Part shown: positions 8,686 to 17,500 of the stretch, one piece after another
How the letters are laid out: each line of letters begins with the position of its first letter
Numbering within the stretch: position 1 is the first letter of the stretch
Origin: Flavivirga amylovorans
Lineage (GTDB): Bacteria > Bacteroidota > Bacteroidia > Flavobacteriales > Flavobacteriaceae
Assembly (NCBI RefSeq): GCF_030540875.1
Contig: NZ_JAUOEM010000002.1
Span: forward strand, 402,926-466,925
Length of the DNA: 64,000 nt
Direction of reading: 5' to 3'
Translations under genes and position numbers: made by a program
The notes under the pieces: model-generated
What the model saw: only the letters and a program-made list of their open reading frames with translations
Databases searched by the model: none
Told to the model about the DNA's origin: nothing

Positions 8686-8976
8686 TTAAAATCTTATTCC
8701 ATTTTTTTGAGAATCAACCTGAGTCTTTAAAAAGTTATTAAGAGCTTTAAGCAAATTGATTTCCTTCTTAAGCGAATCAATTTCATTTTGAAGTTCCTCC
8801 TCTCGATATGAATTTATTTTTAATTCCCCGTAAGCATTTTGATAGGTGCTTAATATACTTGCTGCCCATTTTGAGAGTGAAACATTATTTGATGAAGCTA
8901 TTTTATTATACCTCATTTTTTCAAATGCAGTTACTTTTAAGGAAACCGTCATTGTTCGTGAATTTATATCTTTCAT
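8686..8976 (-). CDS. ribbon-helix-helix DNA-binding protein with coiled-coil tail
   Basis: A 96-residue protein. Residues about 7-45 match a ribbon-helix-helix pattern: a beta strand with alternating residues (RTMTVSLKVTAFEKMRYNKI), then SNNVSLSKWAASILSTY. Residues about 55-90 form a heptad-like coiled coil (EEELQNEIDSLKKEINLLKAL). Such proteins act as repressors or as relaxosome/mobilisation accessory proteins. It is divergent from the MerR-like gene at 9143, and a long imperfect palindrome lies just upstream of its start, fitting autoregulation. No relaxase is present nearby, so a mobilisation role is not supported. Confidence 0.6.
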   Translation of the reverse strand: MKDINSRTMTVSLKVTAFEKMRYNKIASSNNVSLSKWAASILSTYQNAYGELKINSYREEELQNEIDSLKKEINLLKALNNFLKTQVDSQKNGIRF

Positions 8977-8990
8977 TGGATTGACATTAT

Positions 8991-9029
8991 GTATACTTTA
9001 GGTAAACCTTTGGTTTACTTAAGGTATAT
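8991..9029. promoter_or_regulatory. imperfect palindrome, candidate operator
   Basis: Two 18-bp arms flank a TTT centre, with the core GGTAAACC-TTT-GGTTTAC extended on both sides by near-complementary TATAC/GTATA-type sequence (a few mismatches). It lies 14 bp upstream of the ribbon-helix-helix start (minus strand) and about 115 bp upstream of the MerR-like gene (plus strand). This is the expected place for a shared operator. Binding is inferred, not shown. Confidence 0.45.
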
Positions 9030-9142
9030 TTGATTATTATTTTTTAAAATATATGTAATTATGTCGCATAATTAAATCAAATATATGTGTTTTGTTCATT
9101 ATTTAAAAATTTATAGTATATTAGTTGCATTAATTTAACCTT

Positions 9143-10057
9143 ATGAAAGCAACAGAAATACTAGAATTAGGCGATATTGTTTATGACCAGCGAGATATTA
9201 GCCCAGCACAACTCGATGTAACTTCCAGACAAATTAATTATTGGATTGATGAAGCTATTGTTCCTTTTGTTCAAAAACAGCAAACTACAGACACTATTGA
9301 ATCTAAAACTGATGTAGAAAAAACCAAAACAAAATGGATTCGTTTAAATCTTGCGCAGGCCGTTTGGGTTTCAATAGTAAAGGAGCTTTTTCAGTTTAAA
9401 GTTTCTTCAGAAACACTAAAAGAATTAGCTAAAAAAGTATGGCAGGATCCCAGAGAAAAAAAGCATGCCGATAAAGTATTCAAATATCATATCGATAAAA
9501 ACCCTAATGGTTTGCTCAAAGAAGAGATTATAAAACTAAAAAACCATATAGAAGACGAGCTTTTAATGGAGCATCATTTTAGGACTATTATAAATCCATT
9601 TACTGATATGATAAAGTCGGCTATTGAAAGAACTAGTCTCCCTTATGCGATGCTTTGCGTTCCTGAAACCAACGACTATGATTTCCGTTATGGAGATAAT
9701 AGCTTAATTATTGATTTGGCAAGTGTTTATCTTCAGAAACCGATGATTAGTTTACCATTAACGCCAATAATAGCCAAAGTGCTTTCTGTAGATTTTGATA
9801 ATAGAAAGAAAAAAGATTTAAACTACTTATCTAACGTAGAGAGACAAATAAGAGATATTGTCGTTTTTAAAAGACCAAAAATTGTCGAAATTGCTTTTGA
9901 GAATAATGATATAAAACCCATAATTATTACAGAACAACATAAAAGCAGAGAACAACTAGCCCAATATATTCTAGAGAATAAAATAGCAAAAGACGCAAAG
10001 CTTCTTATTGATATTAGATCTCAAGACAATTACAAAATAACCTTAATTAAAAAATAA
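9143..10057 (+). CDS. MerR-like DNA-binding protein of the recombinase module
   Basis: A 304-residue protein. The N-terminal part resembles a MerR-type winged helix-turn-helix, LDVTSRQINYWIDEAIVPF (about residues 24-42). It is interrupted by a hydrophilic insert, then the wing-like WIRLNLAQAVWVSIVKEL (about 66-84). The remaining 200 residues are an alpha/beta domain with no family I can name. It is upstream of a 50-residue gene and the serine recombinase on the same strand, so it could regulate the recombinase or act as a directionality factor. That role is inference from position only. Confidence 0.5.
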   Translation: MKATEILELGDIVYDQRDISPAQLDVTSRQINYWIDEAIVPFVQKQQTTDTIESKTDVEKTKTKWIRLNLAQAVWVSIVKELFQFKVSSETLKELAKKVWQDPREKKHADKVFKYHIDKNPNGLLKEEIIKLKNHIEDELLMEHHFRTIINPFTDMIKSAIERTSLPYAMLCVPETNDYDFRYGDNSLIIDLASVYLQKPMISLPLTPIIAKVLSVDFDNRKKKDLNYLSNVERQIRDIVVFKRPKIVEIAFENNDIKPIIITEQHKSREQLAQYILENKIAKDAKLLIDIRSQDNYKITLIKK

Positions 10058-10125
10058 CATCATGAAAATAAATGTAGCACATAATCAGTCCCTGAAAACA
10101 CAGCCTGGTTTTATCCCTAACAAAG

Positions 10126-10278
10126 ATGGACCAGAAATCAAATTGGTTTGCAAAGGCTAAAAACATTTTAAATAATCAAAACCCAAGCCCATATTCAGAT
10201 AATGAAGTAAATGAGATTATACAGTTATTGGAAATATTTACAGATGTACTTTTCAATAACATAATTCAAAATAAATAA
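10126..10278 (+). CDS. small protein before the serine recombinase
   Basis: A 50-residue frame starting at ATG 10126 and ending 4 bp before the recombinase start. The translation is helical and protein-like (MDQKSNWFAKAKNILNNQNP, then a segment YSDNEVNEIIQLLEIFTDVL). The tight spacing suggests it is translated with the recombinase. No family is recognised. A competing 32-codon frame (10062-10160) overlaps its first part and looks less convincing. Confidence 0.45.
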   Translation: MDQKSNWFAKAKNILNNQNPSPYSDNEVNEIIQLLEIFTDVLFNNIIQNK

Positions 10279-10282
10279 GACC

Positions 10283-11869
10283 ATGAAAAATGTAATACTA
10301 TATGTTAGAGTATCTACAGATGAACAAGCAGACAAAGGGTTTTCCCTAAGAGATCAGGAACAGAAATTATTGAATTATTGTAATCTTAATAATATGAATG
10401 TACTGATGATTTTTAAAGACGATCATTCAGCCAAAACATTTAATAGGCCTGAATTCAAAAGGCTAGTTCAATATGTAAAAACTAATAAATCTAAGATTGA
10501 TCAACTCTTATTTACTAAATGGGATCGTTTTTCAAGGAATACAACCGAATCCTATAATAAGATTAAAGACTTTAACGAATTTGGAATCATTGTCAATGCC
10601 ATTGAACAACCTTTAGACTTATCAATTCCTGAACAGGGTTTGATGCTAGCGGTGTACTTATCGATGCCAGAAGTTGAAAACCATCGACGTTCCTTAAATG
10701 TCATAGCTGGAATGCGACGTGCTTTTAAGGAAGGGCGTTATGTTGTTTCACCACCTAAAGGGTACGATATGGGTCGAGATAATCAAAACAAACCCATATT
10801 AATTCCTAATAATGATGCCAGATTTATTAAAGAAGGTTTTGAACTACTAAGCGCTGGCTTGTATTCTCAGAAAGAAGTACTCCAAAAACTAAAAGGCAAG
10901 GGGTTCAAGACCAGTAAATCTGCATTTGGACGCATCATCAGAAACCCTATATATCATGGGGATATTCATTTAAAAGCTTTTAAAGATGAACCTAAACAAA
11001 TTATTAAAGGTATTCATGAATCTTTGATTTCTAAAACCATCTTTGATAAGGTTCAATATTATATTGATGGAGGTAAAAAGCAATATAAAGTCGCCCATAA
11101 AAAAGTGAATGCAAAGTTTCCTTTGAAAGATTTCGTTTTATGTCCGAGTTGTCACAAACCCCTTAAAGCTAGTAGTTCAAAAGGTAGAAATCAATACTAC
11201 TCTTACTATCATTGCGCTAAACCATGTAATACCAGATATCGAACTGAGGATATTGAAAATTGGTTTAATAATTTTCTTGGAGGAATTACATTGAATGTAA
11301 ATGCTCGAAAGCTGTTATTTAAAATGATTGAAAGGCGATTTAAGGAGCAAACTAAATCAAAAAAACTCAGTCCAAAACATTATCAAGAAATAGATTCATT
11401 AGAGCAAAAGCTTGCCAAGTTACAGGATCTTTATCTTGATGGTGAATTTGATAGTACAGAATATCGAAACGCCAAAGAACGCTATTCTAAGAAACTGAAC
11501 CAACTCCGAGAAAAACAGGACAATTTGAAAGAGTCAAACAAGGTTTTATCTATTTATAAAAATGGCTTAGAGAAACTTCAAAATTTCGATAACCAGTTTA
11601 TTAATAGTGACATAGAGCATAAAAGAAAACTCTTGGGTTCAATCTTTCCCGAAAAATTCCAATTTGTGAATCATAAGGTTCGAACCGAAGACATCAATCC
11701 TATACTTTTAAAAATTGCTAGTATTAATAAGGGATTGAAAGGAAATAAAAAAAGGGACAAATCAAATAATTCTGATTTGTCCCATGAAGTACTCAAGGTG
11801 GGAATCGAACCCACACTCCCGAAGGAACTGGATTTTGAATCCAGCGCGTCTACCAATTCCGCCACTTGA
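10283..11869 (+). CDS. large serine recombinase (site-specific integrase)
   Basis: A 528-residue frame. Residues about 4-145 are a resolvase catalytic domain: YVRVSTDEQ gives the nucleophile Ser11 with Arg9, and WDRFSRNT supplies further active-site arginines. Residues about 160-270 are the recombinase domain (PPKGYDMG, GFGRIIRNPIYHG-like). A zinc ribbon follows with CPSCHKP at 287 and HCAKPC near 311, then a coiled coil at about 370-425. Such enzymes integrate and excise mobile DNA at short att sites. The last ~40 codons are unusual: residues about 489-500 are encoded by the inverted repeat of the tRNA terminator, and about 503-528 by the antisense strand of the tRNA-Leu gene. The true end of the domain is therefore probably near residue 485, and the tail depends on the integration site. 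Confidence 0.88.
   Translation: MKNVILYVRVSTDEQADKGFSLRDQEQKLLNYCNLNNMNVLMIFKDDHSAKTFNRPEFKRLVQYVKTNKSKIDQLLFTKWDRFSRNTTESYNKIKDFNEFGIIVNAIEQPLDLSIPEQGLMLAVYLSMPEVENHRRSLNVIAGMRRAFKEGRYVVSPPKGYDMGRDNQNKPILIPNNDARFIKEGFELLSAGLYSQKEVLQKLKGKGFKTSKSAFGRIIRNPIYHGDIHLKAFKDEPKQIIKGIHESLISKTIFDKVQYYIDGGKKQYKVAHKKVNAKFPLKDFVLCPSCHKPLKASSSKGRNQYYSYYHCAKPCNTRYRTEDIENWFNNFLGGITLNVNARKLLFKMIERRFKEQTKSKKLSPKHYQEIDSLEQKLAKLQDLYLDGEFDSTEYRNAKERYSKKLNQLREKQDNLKESNKVLSIYKNGLEKLQNFDNQFINSDIEHKRKLLGSIFPEKFQFVNHKVRTEDINPILLKIASINKGLKGNKKRDKSNNSDLSHEVLKVGIEPTLPKELDFESSASTNSAT
11747..11783 (-). terminator. Rho-independent terminator of tRNA-Leu
   Basis: An 11-bp perfect stem (GGGACAAATCA / TGATTTGTCCC) with an 8-base loop is followed on the minus strand by a run of seven T. 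It is 6 bp beyond the 3' end of the tRNA-Leu gene. It lies entirely inside the 3' part of the recombinase frame on the other strand. Confidence 0.85.
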
Positions 11870-11871
11870 GC
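11790..11871 (-). tRNA. tRNA-Leu (anticodon CAA)
   Basis: Read on the minus strand, the 82-nt sequence begins GCTCAAGTGGCGGAATTGGT, the standard start of bacterial tRNA-Leu with D-arm GGT-AGAC. The anticodon stem CTGGA/TCCAG encloses loop TTCAAAA, giving CAA. A short variable arm (TTCCTTCGGGAG-type hairpin) marks a class II tRNA. The T arm has GGTTCGATTCC, and the acceptor stem CTTGAGT pairs with GCTCAAG with one G-T pair. CCA is not encoded. It reads UUG codons. A strong terminator follows, and a -7 box precedes it. Confidence 0.97.
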
Positions 11872-11882
11872 ATTTAGGACAG

Positions 11883-11890
11883 CAAAAGTA
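11883..11890 (-). promoter_or_regulatory. -7 box of the tRNA-Leu promoter
   Basis: On the minus strand TACTTTTG matches the Bacteroidetes -7 consensus TAnnTTTG exactly and ends 11 bp before the tRNA start. A clear -33 TTG at the standard spacing was not identified. Confidence 0.6.
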
Positions 11891-11955
11891 TATATTTTTT
11901 CGATATTAAACATAAAAATATTACTCAATATACTTTTTAGGTTAAAATAAATGTA

Positions 11956-11963
11956 TAAATTTG
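11956..11963 (+). promoter_or_regulatory. -7 box of the prs promoter
   Basis: TAAATTTG matches the Bacteroidetes TAnnTTTG consensus exactly. It lies 53 bp upstream of the prs ATG at 12017 and downstream of an AT-rich stretch. This places transcription start near 11970 and argues against the in-frame GTG at 11993 being required. Confidence 0.55.
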
Positions 11964-12016
11964 CACCTCGTTTAAAATAAGGCACTGTATTAGTGCTGCA
12001 AAACAACAAGTTAACT

Positions 12017-12958
12017 ATGCCAATTGTAAAGACCGAAGCTAAAATTTTTGCATGCACACAAAGTAAAGTTCTTGGAGAAAAAATAGCTAAGGCGTTTGGT
12101 GCAGATTTAGGTAATGTAATTACTTCCACTTATAGTGATGGAGAATTTCAGCCATCATATGAAGAATCTATTCGTGGGACTAGAATTTTTATTATTGGTT
12201 CTACAAATCCAGGTCCTGAAAACTTAATGGAAATGTTGTTGATGATCGATGCCGCTAAGCGTGCTTCAGCAAGGCACATTACTGCAGTATTACCGTATTT
12301 TGGATGGGCAAGACAGGATAGAAAGGATAAACCTCGTGTACCAATTGCAGCAAAATTAGTTGCTAAAATGTTAGAAGCAGCAGGAGCAACTCGTATTATT
12401 ACAATGGATTTGCATGCCGATCAAATACAAGGTTTTTTTGAAAGACCAGTAGATCATTTATTTGCATCTACTATTTTTCTACCTTATTTAAAAAGTTTGA
12501 ACTTAGATAATTTAACCATTGCGTCTCCAGATATGGGAGGTTCTAAAAGAGCTTATGCTTATTCTAAAGCATTGACAAGTGATGTGGTTATTTGTTACAA
12601 GCAGCGAGCCAAGGCTAATATAATTTCGCATATGGAATTAATTGGTGACGTTACTGGCAAAAATGTTGTATTAGTTGATGATATGGTAGATACTGCTGGG
12701 ACATTAACCAAGGCGGCAGATTTAATGATGGAACGAGGAGCTTTAAGTGTTAGAGCAATTTGTACGCATCCAATATTATCAGGAAAAGCTTATGAGAATT
12801 TAGAAAACTCAAAATTAGAAGAACTTATAGTAACAGATTCTATACCTTTATCGCAAAAGAGCGATAAAATAAAAGTTTTAAGTTGTGCAGACTTGTTTGC
12901 AGAGGTTATGGAGAAAGTTCATAACAACCAATCTATCAGTTCAAAATTTGTAATGTAA
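12017..12958 (+). CDS. prs: ribose-phosphate pyrophosphokinase
   Basis: A 313-residue enzyme making PRPP from ribose 5-phosphate and ATP for nucleotide, His and Trp synthesis. It shows the N-terminal STYSDGEFQPSYEESIRG, the ATP-binding and flexible-loop part GWARQDRKDKPRVPIAAKLV (about residues 90-110), MDLHADQIQGFF with the metal-binding His, and the PRPP-binding loop VVLVDDMVDTAGTL (about 210-225). Length is typical. The ATG at 12017 is chosen because family members start just before the KIFACTQS-like strand; an upstream GTG would add eight residues. It is followed by the L25 gene after 65 bp with no strong terminator, so the two may be co-transcribed, as is common in Bacteroidota. Confidence 0.97.
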   Translation: MPIVKTEAKIFACTQSKVLGEKIAKAFGADLGNVITSTYSDGEFQPSYEESIRGTRIFIIGSTNPGPENLMEMLLMIDAAKRASARHITAVLPYFGWARQDRKDKPRVPIAAKLVAKMLEAAGATRIITMDLHADQIQGFFERPVDHLFASTIFLPYLKSLNLDNLTIASPDMGGSKRAYAYSKALTSDVVICYKQRAKANIISHMELIGDVTGKNVVLVDDMVDTAGTLTKAADLMMERGALSVRAICTHPILSGKAYENLENSKLEELIVTDSIPLSQKSDKIKVLSCADLFAEVMEKVHNNQSISSKFVM

Positions 12959-13023
12959 TCCTTTCCACCCTCCAAAAGGGATGGAGTGTTAGATAAGAAT
13001 AATTATTAATATATAAATAGAAA

Positions 13024-13668
13024 ATGAAATCAATTACAATCAACGGATCTCAAAGAGAAAGCGTGGGCAAAAAAGCGACAAAAGCCTTACGTAATGCTGG
13101 TCAGGTTCCTTGCGTATTATACGGAGGAGATAAGCCAGTTCATTTCGCAGCAGCAGAATTAGCATTCTCTAAACTTGTATACACACCAAATGCGCATACA
13201 GTTGTGATTGCTCTAGACAATGGAGAAACTTTAAATGCAGTACTTCAAGACATTCAATTTCATCCGGTTACAGATAGAATTTTACATGTAGACTTTTATC
13301 AATTATTTGAAGATAAAGAAATAGCTTTAAATATTCCGGTACAATTAGTAGGAAACTCAAAAGGTGTTAAAAATGGTGGTGTTTTAAGAAGAAACAACAG
13401 AAAACTACGTATTAAAGCACTTCCAGTAAACTTACCAGATTTTATTGAAGTAGATATTACCCCTTTAAAAATCGGCGATAAAGTTGCTGTAGGGGATTTA
13501 TTAAATGACAAGTATACATTTTTACACACAGACAACACTGTAGTATGTCAAATTAAGACTTCTAGAGTTGCCGTTGAAGACGAGGAAGATGAAGAAGAAG
13601 AAGGAGTAGCTGAAGGAGCAGAAGCACCAGCAGCAGAAGGAGCAGAAGCACCAGCGACTCAAGAATAG
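13024..13668 (+). CDS. rplY: 50S ribosomal protein L25/Ctc
   Basis: A 214-residue long-form L25 (Ctc type). The N-terminal 5S rRNA-binding domain (about 1-92) has [20 protein letters not shown] and VPCVLYGG, then [20 protein letters not shown]. The C-terminal TL5-type beta domain (about 95-185) has [20 protein letters not shown]. The last 30 residues are an acidic Glu/Ala/Pro tail ([18 protein letters not shown]), as in many Flavobacteria. It binds 5S rRNA in the central protuberance. The order prs-rplY-pth is a conserved neighbourhood. A strong terminator follows. Confidence 0.97.
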   Translation: MKSITINGSQRESVGKKATKALRNAGQVPCVLYGGDKPVHFAAAELAFSKLVYTPNAHTVVIALDNGETLNAVLQDIQFHPVTDRILHVDFYQLFEDKEIALNIPVQLVGNSKGVKNGGVLRRNNRKLRIKALPVNLPDFIEVDITPLKIGDKVAVGDLLNDKYTFLHTDNTVVCQIKTSRVAVEDEEDEEEEGVAEGAEAPAAEGAEAPATQE

Positions 13669-13694
13669 AGATATATTCTTAACTTAAATATTAA

Positions 13695-13726
13695 AAGCAT
13701 CCTGATTATTCAGGATGCTTTTTTAT
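13695..13726 (+). terminator. Rho-independent terminator after rplY
   Basis: An 11-bp stem AAGCATCCTGA / TCAGGATGCTT with a 4-base loop, followed by TTTTATTTTT. It ends the prs-rplY transcript and overlaps the far-upstream extension of the pth frame, which helps exclude a start for pth before 13748. Confidence 0.88.
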
Positions 13727-13747
13727 TTTTACAGAAACATAATAAGA

Positions 13748-14374
13748 ATGTATCGATTTTTATTCAAACTATTTAAAAGAAAAAAGGAAAAAGAAGAACA
13801 AGATATAATGAAGAAGTATTTAATAGTTGGCTTGGGAAATATTGGAGAAAAATATACAAACACACGCCACAATATAGGCTTTAAAATATTAGATTATTTT
13901 GCTAGTAAAGAAGCTTTAACATTCGAAACTCAAAAGCTAGGAGATATTACTACATACAAATTAAAAGGAAGGACATTTATTTTTTTAAAGCCCAATACTT
14001 ATATGAATTTAAGTGGCAAAGCTATTCTATATTGGTTAACGAAAGAAAAGATTCCTTTAGAAAATTTATTAGTTATTACGGATGATTTAAATCTGCCTTT
14101 CGGAAGTATTCGATTAAAAGCTAAGGGAAGTGACGGAGGACATAACGGATTAAAGGATACTCAAGATAAATTAAATACAACTAAATACAATCGTTATAGA
14201 TTTGGAATTAGTGATGCTTTTAATAAAGGGAGGCAAGTTGATTATGTTTTAGGAGAATGGACTGAAGAGGAATCAGATAAACTCAAGGAGCGTTTAGACA
14301 AGTCGGTTGAACTTATAAAAACCTTTGCTCTAGCAGGAATGAATATTGCTATGAATACATTTAATGGTAAATAA
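13748..14374 (+). CDS. pth: peptidyl-tRNA hydrolase
   Basis: A 208-residue protein that recycles tRNA from dropped-off peptidyl-tRNA. Motifs include YLIVGLGNIGEKYTNTRHNIGF (given in part; catalytic His at TRHNIG), KPNTYMNLSG, and DDLNLPFGSIRLK with GSDGGHNGLKD. The catalytic core starts at the ATG at 13808. The ATG at 13748 adds 20 residues, MYRFLFKLFKRKKEKEEQDI, a basic and hydrophobic extension that flavobacterial Pth proteins often have, so it is preferred. A start earlier than this would lie in the rplY terminator. The gene therefore needs its own promoter, which I did not locate. Confidence 0.93.
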   Translation: MYRFLFKLFKRKKEKEEQDIMKKYLIVGLGNIGEKYTNTRHNIGFKILDYFASKEALTFETQKLGDITTYKLKGRTFIFLKPNTYMNLSGKAILYWLTKEKIPLENLLVITDDLNLPFGSIRLKAKGSDGGHNGLKDTQDKLNTTKYNRYRFGISDAFNKGRQVDYVLGEWTEEESDKLKERLDKSVELIKTFALAGMNIAMNTFNGK

Positions 14375-14534
14375 AAAGAGGGTGTCTAAAAGTCCAATTT
14401 TTGTCTGTTCGAGCCTTTCGTCTGCCCTCAAGACAGGCTAAGTCGAGAATTAAAACGTCTCATTAAGTATGAAGGTTTCGACTGCGCTCAACCGGACATT
14501 CAATTTTTATTTACCTTTTTAGAAAGCCTCTTTC
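14374..14534. repeat. structured intergenic repeat with imperfect terminal inverted repeats
   Basis: The whole spacer between pth and the protease gene is bounded by matching inverted ends: AAAGAGGGTGTCTAAAA on the left and, on the other strand, AAAGAGGCTTTCTAAAA on the right (2 mismatches in 17). Inside are TTCGAGCCTTTCGTCTGCCC and GGTTTCGACTGCGCTCAACC, the second also occurring at 29020-29040. It may be a non-autonomous mobile element, and it lies where both convergent genes need a terminator. Confidence 0.5.
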
Positions 14535-14537
14535 TAT

Positions 14538-17500
14538 TTATTTAACAATGACCTTTTTGATACGTTCTCGAAGACCATCACTCACCTTTAAAAAATACAT
14601 GCCTGATTGTACATTGTTTAAATCTATACGTTCATTAACGTCTCCAGTGCTTTCAAGGACATTTTTATAAATAAACTCGCCTCTAACATTAAAAACTTCG
14701 ATAGAAATCTCTCTTGATAAAGTGCCGTTTAATTTAATATTGAATTTTCCGTTGTTGTGGTTTGGATACACTATTAAGTTTTCAAAACCAGATTCTTCAA
14801 TAGCTAAAGTTGGTATTATTCTAATGGAGTAATCTTCAACTTCACCATCAAAGCCATTTTCCGTAGGAATTGGTAACTGATCTCCAGAGTTTCCTATATA
14901 TCTTGTGGCAATTCTCATAATAGTATTTCCTAAAATAGCATTAGTAGGAATATTAATAGAAAGCGGTGAATTATTAGTAGCTTCATTTGAAACATTGATA
15001 GCATCACCTAAATCATATTCTTCACCAGGATCATTAAAACTAGAATTTTGATTCCAGTCAATCCATGCTTTTGTTGCTGTAGTAAAATTTCCTTCAGTAT
15101 TAACATTTACAGTTAAATCGTATACATTATCTCTATTTACTTCTGTAATAACAGATGAGTAATCGGAATAGTCAGAAGGTTTTTCAGAAGTTTGATTAAT
15201 AGTATTGAATTGAACCGAAGTTATCGAAGTATCATATTCAAAACCTGTTGGTAGGATATTGATTGTGTAATCTTCAACTTCACCATCAAAACCATTTTCA
15301 CAAGAAGTCGGTAGCCCATCGTCTTTATACTTTGTTGTTATTCTCATAGTTGTATTTCCAGGAATAGCATTCATAGGAACCATAATTGAAAATGGCGAAT
15401 TGCTTGTTGCTCCATTAGTAACATTAGTAGCATCTCCTAAATTATACATTTCACCAACATCATCAAAACTACAATTTTGATTCCAATCTATCCAAACTAT
15501 AGTGGCGGTAGTGTAATCACCATCCGTATTAACATTTACAGTTAAATCATACGAGGCATTTCTATCTAAATTTGTAATTATAGAGGTGTAATCTGAATAG
15601 CCAGAAGGCTTTCCCGAGGCATTATTAATAGTATTGAATTGAACTCGTGTTGTACTTGTTGGATAATCAGTGTTTGCAACCGAATTACAAACCCCGTTGA
15701 AAAAAGAAAATGTAATATTTTTATTTTTTGTGATAGATGTTGAAGTTCCTGTAAGTATTAAAGGATAATCAGCTTGTGCAACACCATCTAAATCACTAAT
15801 AGTCATGGTGACTGTTCCTGAAGCACTCAAATTAGTTGGGGAGAAAGTGACTGTAGAACCTCCTGGATTTCCAGAAACACTAAAAACGGTGTTTTCTGAA
15901 AAGCCATTTGCTGTTACATATTCAAAATGAAATACTGCTGTAGTAGCAGCGCAATCAATCGGGGTCAAAGTTTCTTCAACTATAAAAAAACTAGGAGTAG
16001 AAGAAATAGAAAAATCAAAGTTAGAAACGTCATAAAAAATATTGTCTACGGCTTCAATTAATAGTCGTGCTGTAGAGGTGTCGGACATAGCAGGTACAGT
16101 ATAGTCAAAAGAACCGTCATTTGGTGTGTTTGATGCTATAGTTGTAGGGAATGTAACGCCTCCATCGGTTGATAGTTTTATGTTTACATTTTGACAATTT
16201 ATTGTAGCATTGGTTGTTTGCCCAACCTCCCATTCAATGGTTTGTATAGACCCTTGAGTCCAAGATACAGGATTGGTAATAGTAAAAGGAGTGACATCTT
16301 CAACAGTAATTTGCATGGTATCGTAACTACTCTGCCCGCCGGCAAAAGAAGTTGGTGATCTATCTCTAACAGTTAGTGCCCAATTTAAGGATCTTGCTAC
16401 AGTAGAAACCGTTTCCCAATCGCTACCTAATGTAGGATTAGCTTGTATAGTGTTACCAGCAATGACACTACTGAATCTGGGAATATATCTGTCTGGGGAA
16501 TTTGTAGGAGGAAGCGATCTATTAGTTGGAGCAGAAACTAATGTTGGCCCAAAGTTTTGGAAATTACTAATACCATTGTCGATTTGTTCCCAGCAATATG
16601 TTAGGTTATCTCCACTGTCCAAATCGGTAGCAGCACCTTTTAAAACATAAGCGGTTCCTTTAGGAATGTTGTAATCGTTTCCGGCATCTGCACTTGGTGG
16701 ATTATTTGAGATGGCTTCTGTTGTCTGGCAACTTTTAGTACTCAAATTGTCTAATATTTGTTTAATACTATGATAATGAAAATAATCGTCACCATTTAAT
16801 TCTACATTATTGGCCCCTTCAATACCAGCATACCCCATTATAGTTGATCCACTCCCAGGTTCAGAATTAACACCTGTTCCTTCGCTCTCAAAAGCCCAGG
16901 TGTGATTAGCTCCCATTTGGTGGCCAATTTCATGAGCTACAAAATCAACGTCAAAAGAGTCGCCTTCTGGCCCACCACTTGATGGTGATGTATATGCACT
17001 ACCTTTGTTTATATCTGAGGAATTTCCAGCATTGTCATTCCTACAAACACATCCAATACACCCAGCATTTCCACCACCGCCAGTAGCTCCAAAGAGATGT
17101 CCAATATCGTAAGCAGCATTACCAAGTTCTGCGGTTAGTGTATTTTGTAATTGGAGACTCCACCCGTCGAGGCCACTACTACTTGTTCCAACAGAGGCGT
17201 CAGAATATGGGTCTGTAGCGGCATTAGTATATATTAATTGCGTAGCGTTGACAAGCTCAAAGGTTACGGCCATATCTGTCTCAAAGACTTCATTAACTCT
17301 ACTTAAAGTTGCGTTTATTGCTTGGAGTGCATCCGCAATAGCATCGCCATTACCAGCATTGCCATCATCGTGATAAGCAGTGTATTCTGATGTTGTAGAA
17401 ATTGCAATTCTGAATTTTTGTAATGTTTGATTGTTGGCACCACCTTCATTAACTTTTGAAGTATTATTCGTCTTATTGAATGATTTATTTAGTTTATCTA

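Larger units (their letters stand above)
8686..11871. mobile_element. putative small integrative element at tRNA-Leu
   Basis: A serine recombinase gene ends inside tRNA-Leu and is preceded by a small gene and a MerR-like gene, with a divergent ribbon-helix-helix gene and a RadC-like gene next to them. This arrangement fits an element integrated at the 3' side of the tRNA gene. The left limit is not known: no repeat of the tRNA 3' end was found by eye, and the RadC-like gene or even the hypothetical genes from position 1 could belong to it. The right limit is placed at the tRNA by inference. Confidence 0.4.

Noticed and set aside
8686-8976. Ribbon-helix-helix protein as a conjugative mobilisation protein
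   Set aside because: No relaxase, coupling protein or transfer gene is nearby; regulatory function is the simpler reading.
10062-10160. 32-codon frame MKINVAHNQSLKTQPGFIPN and onward, between the MerR-like and recombinase genes
   Set aside because: It overlaps the better-placed 50-residue frame and ends without coupling to the recombinase; kept out as unsupported.
11671-12129. 152-codon minus-strand frame across the tRNA-Leu and prs start
   Set aside because: It is a translation through the tRNA gene and the prs 5' end on the wrong strand, where both overlapping features are well supported.
12959-12990. Hairpin CCACCCTCCAAAAGGGATGG after prs as a terminator
   Set aside because: The stem is imperfect and no T-run follows, so read-through into rplY is more likely.
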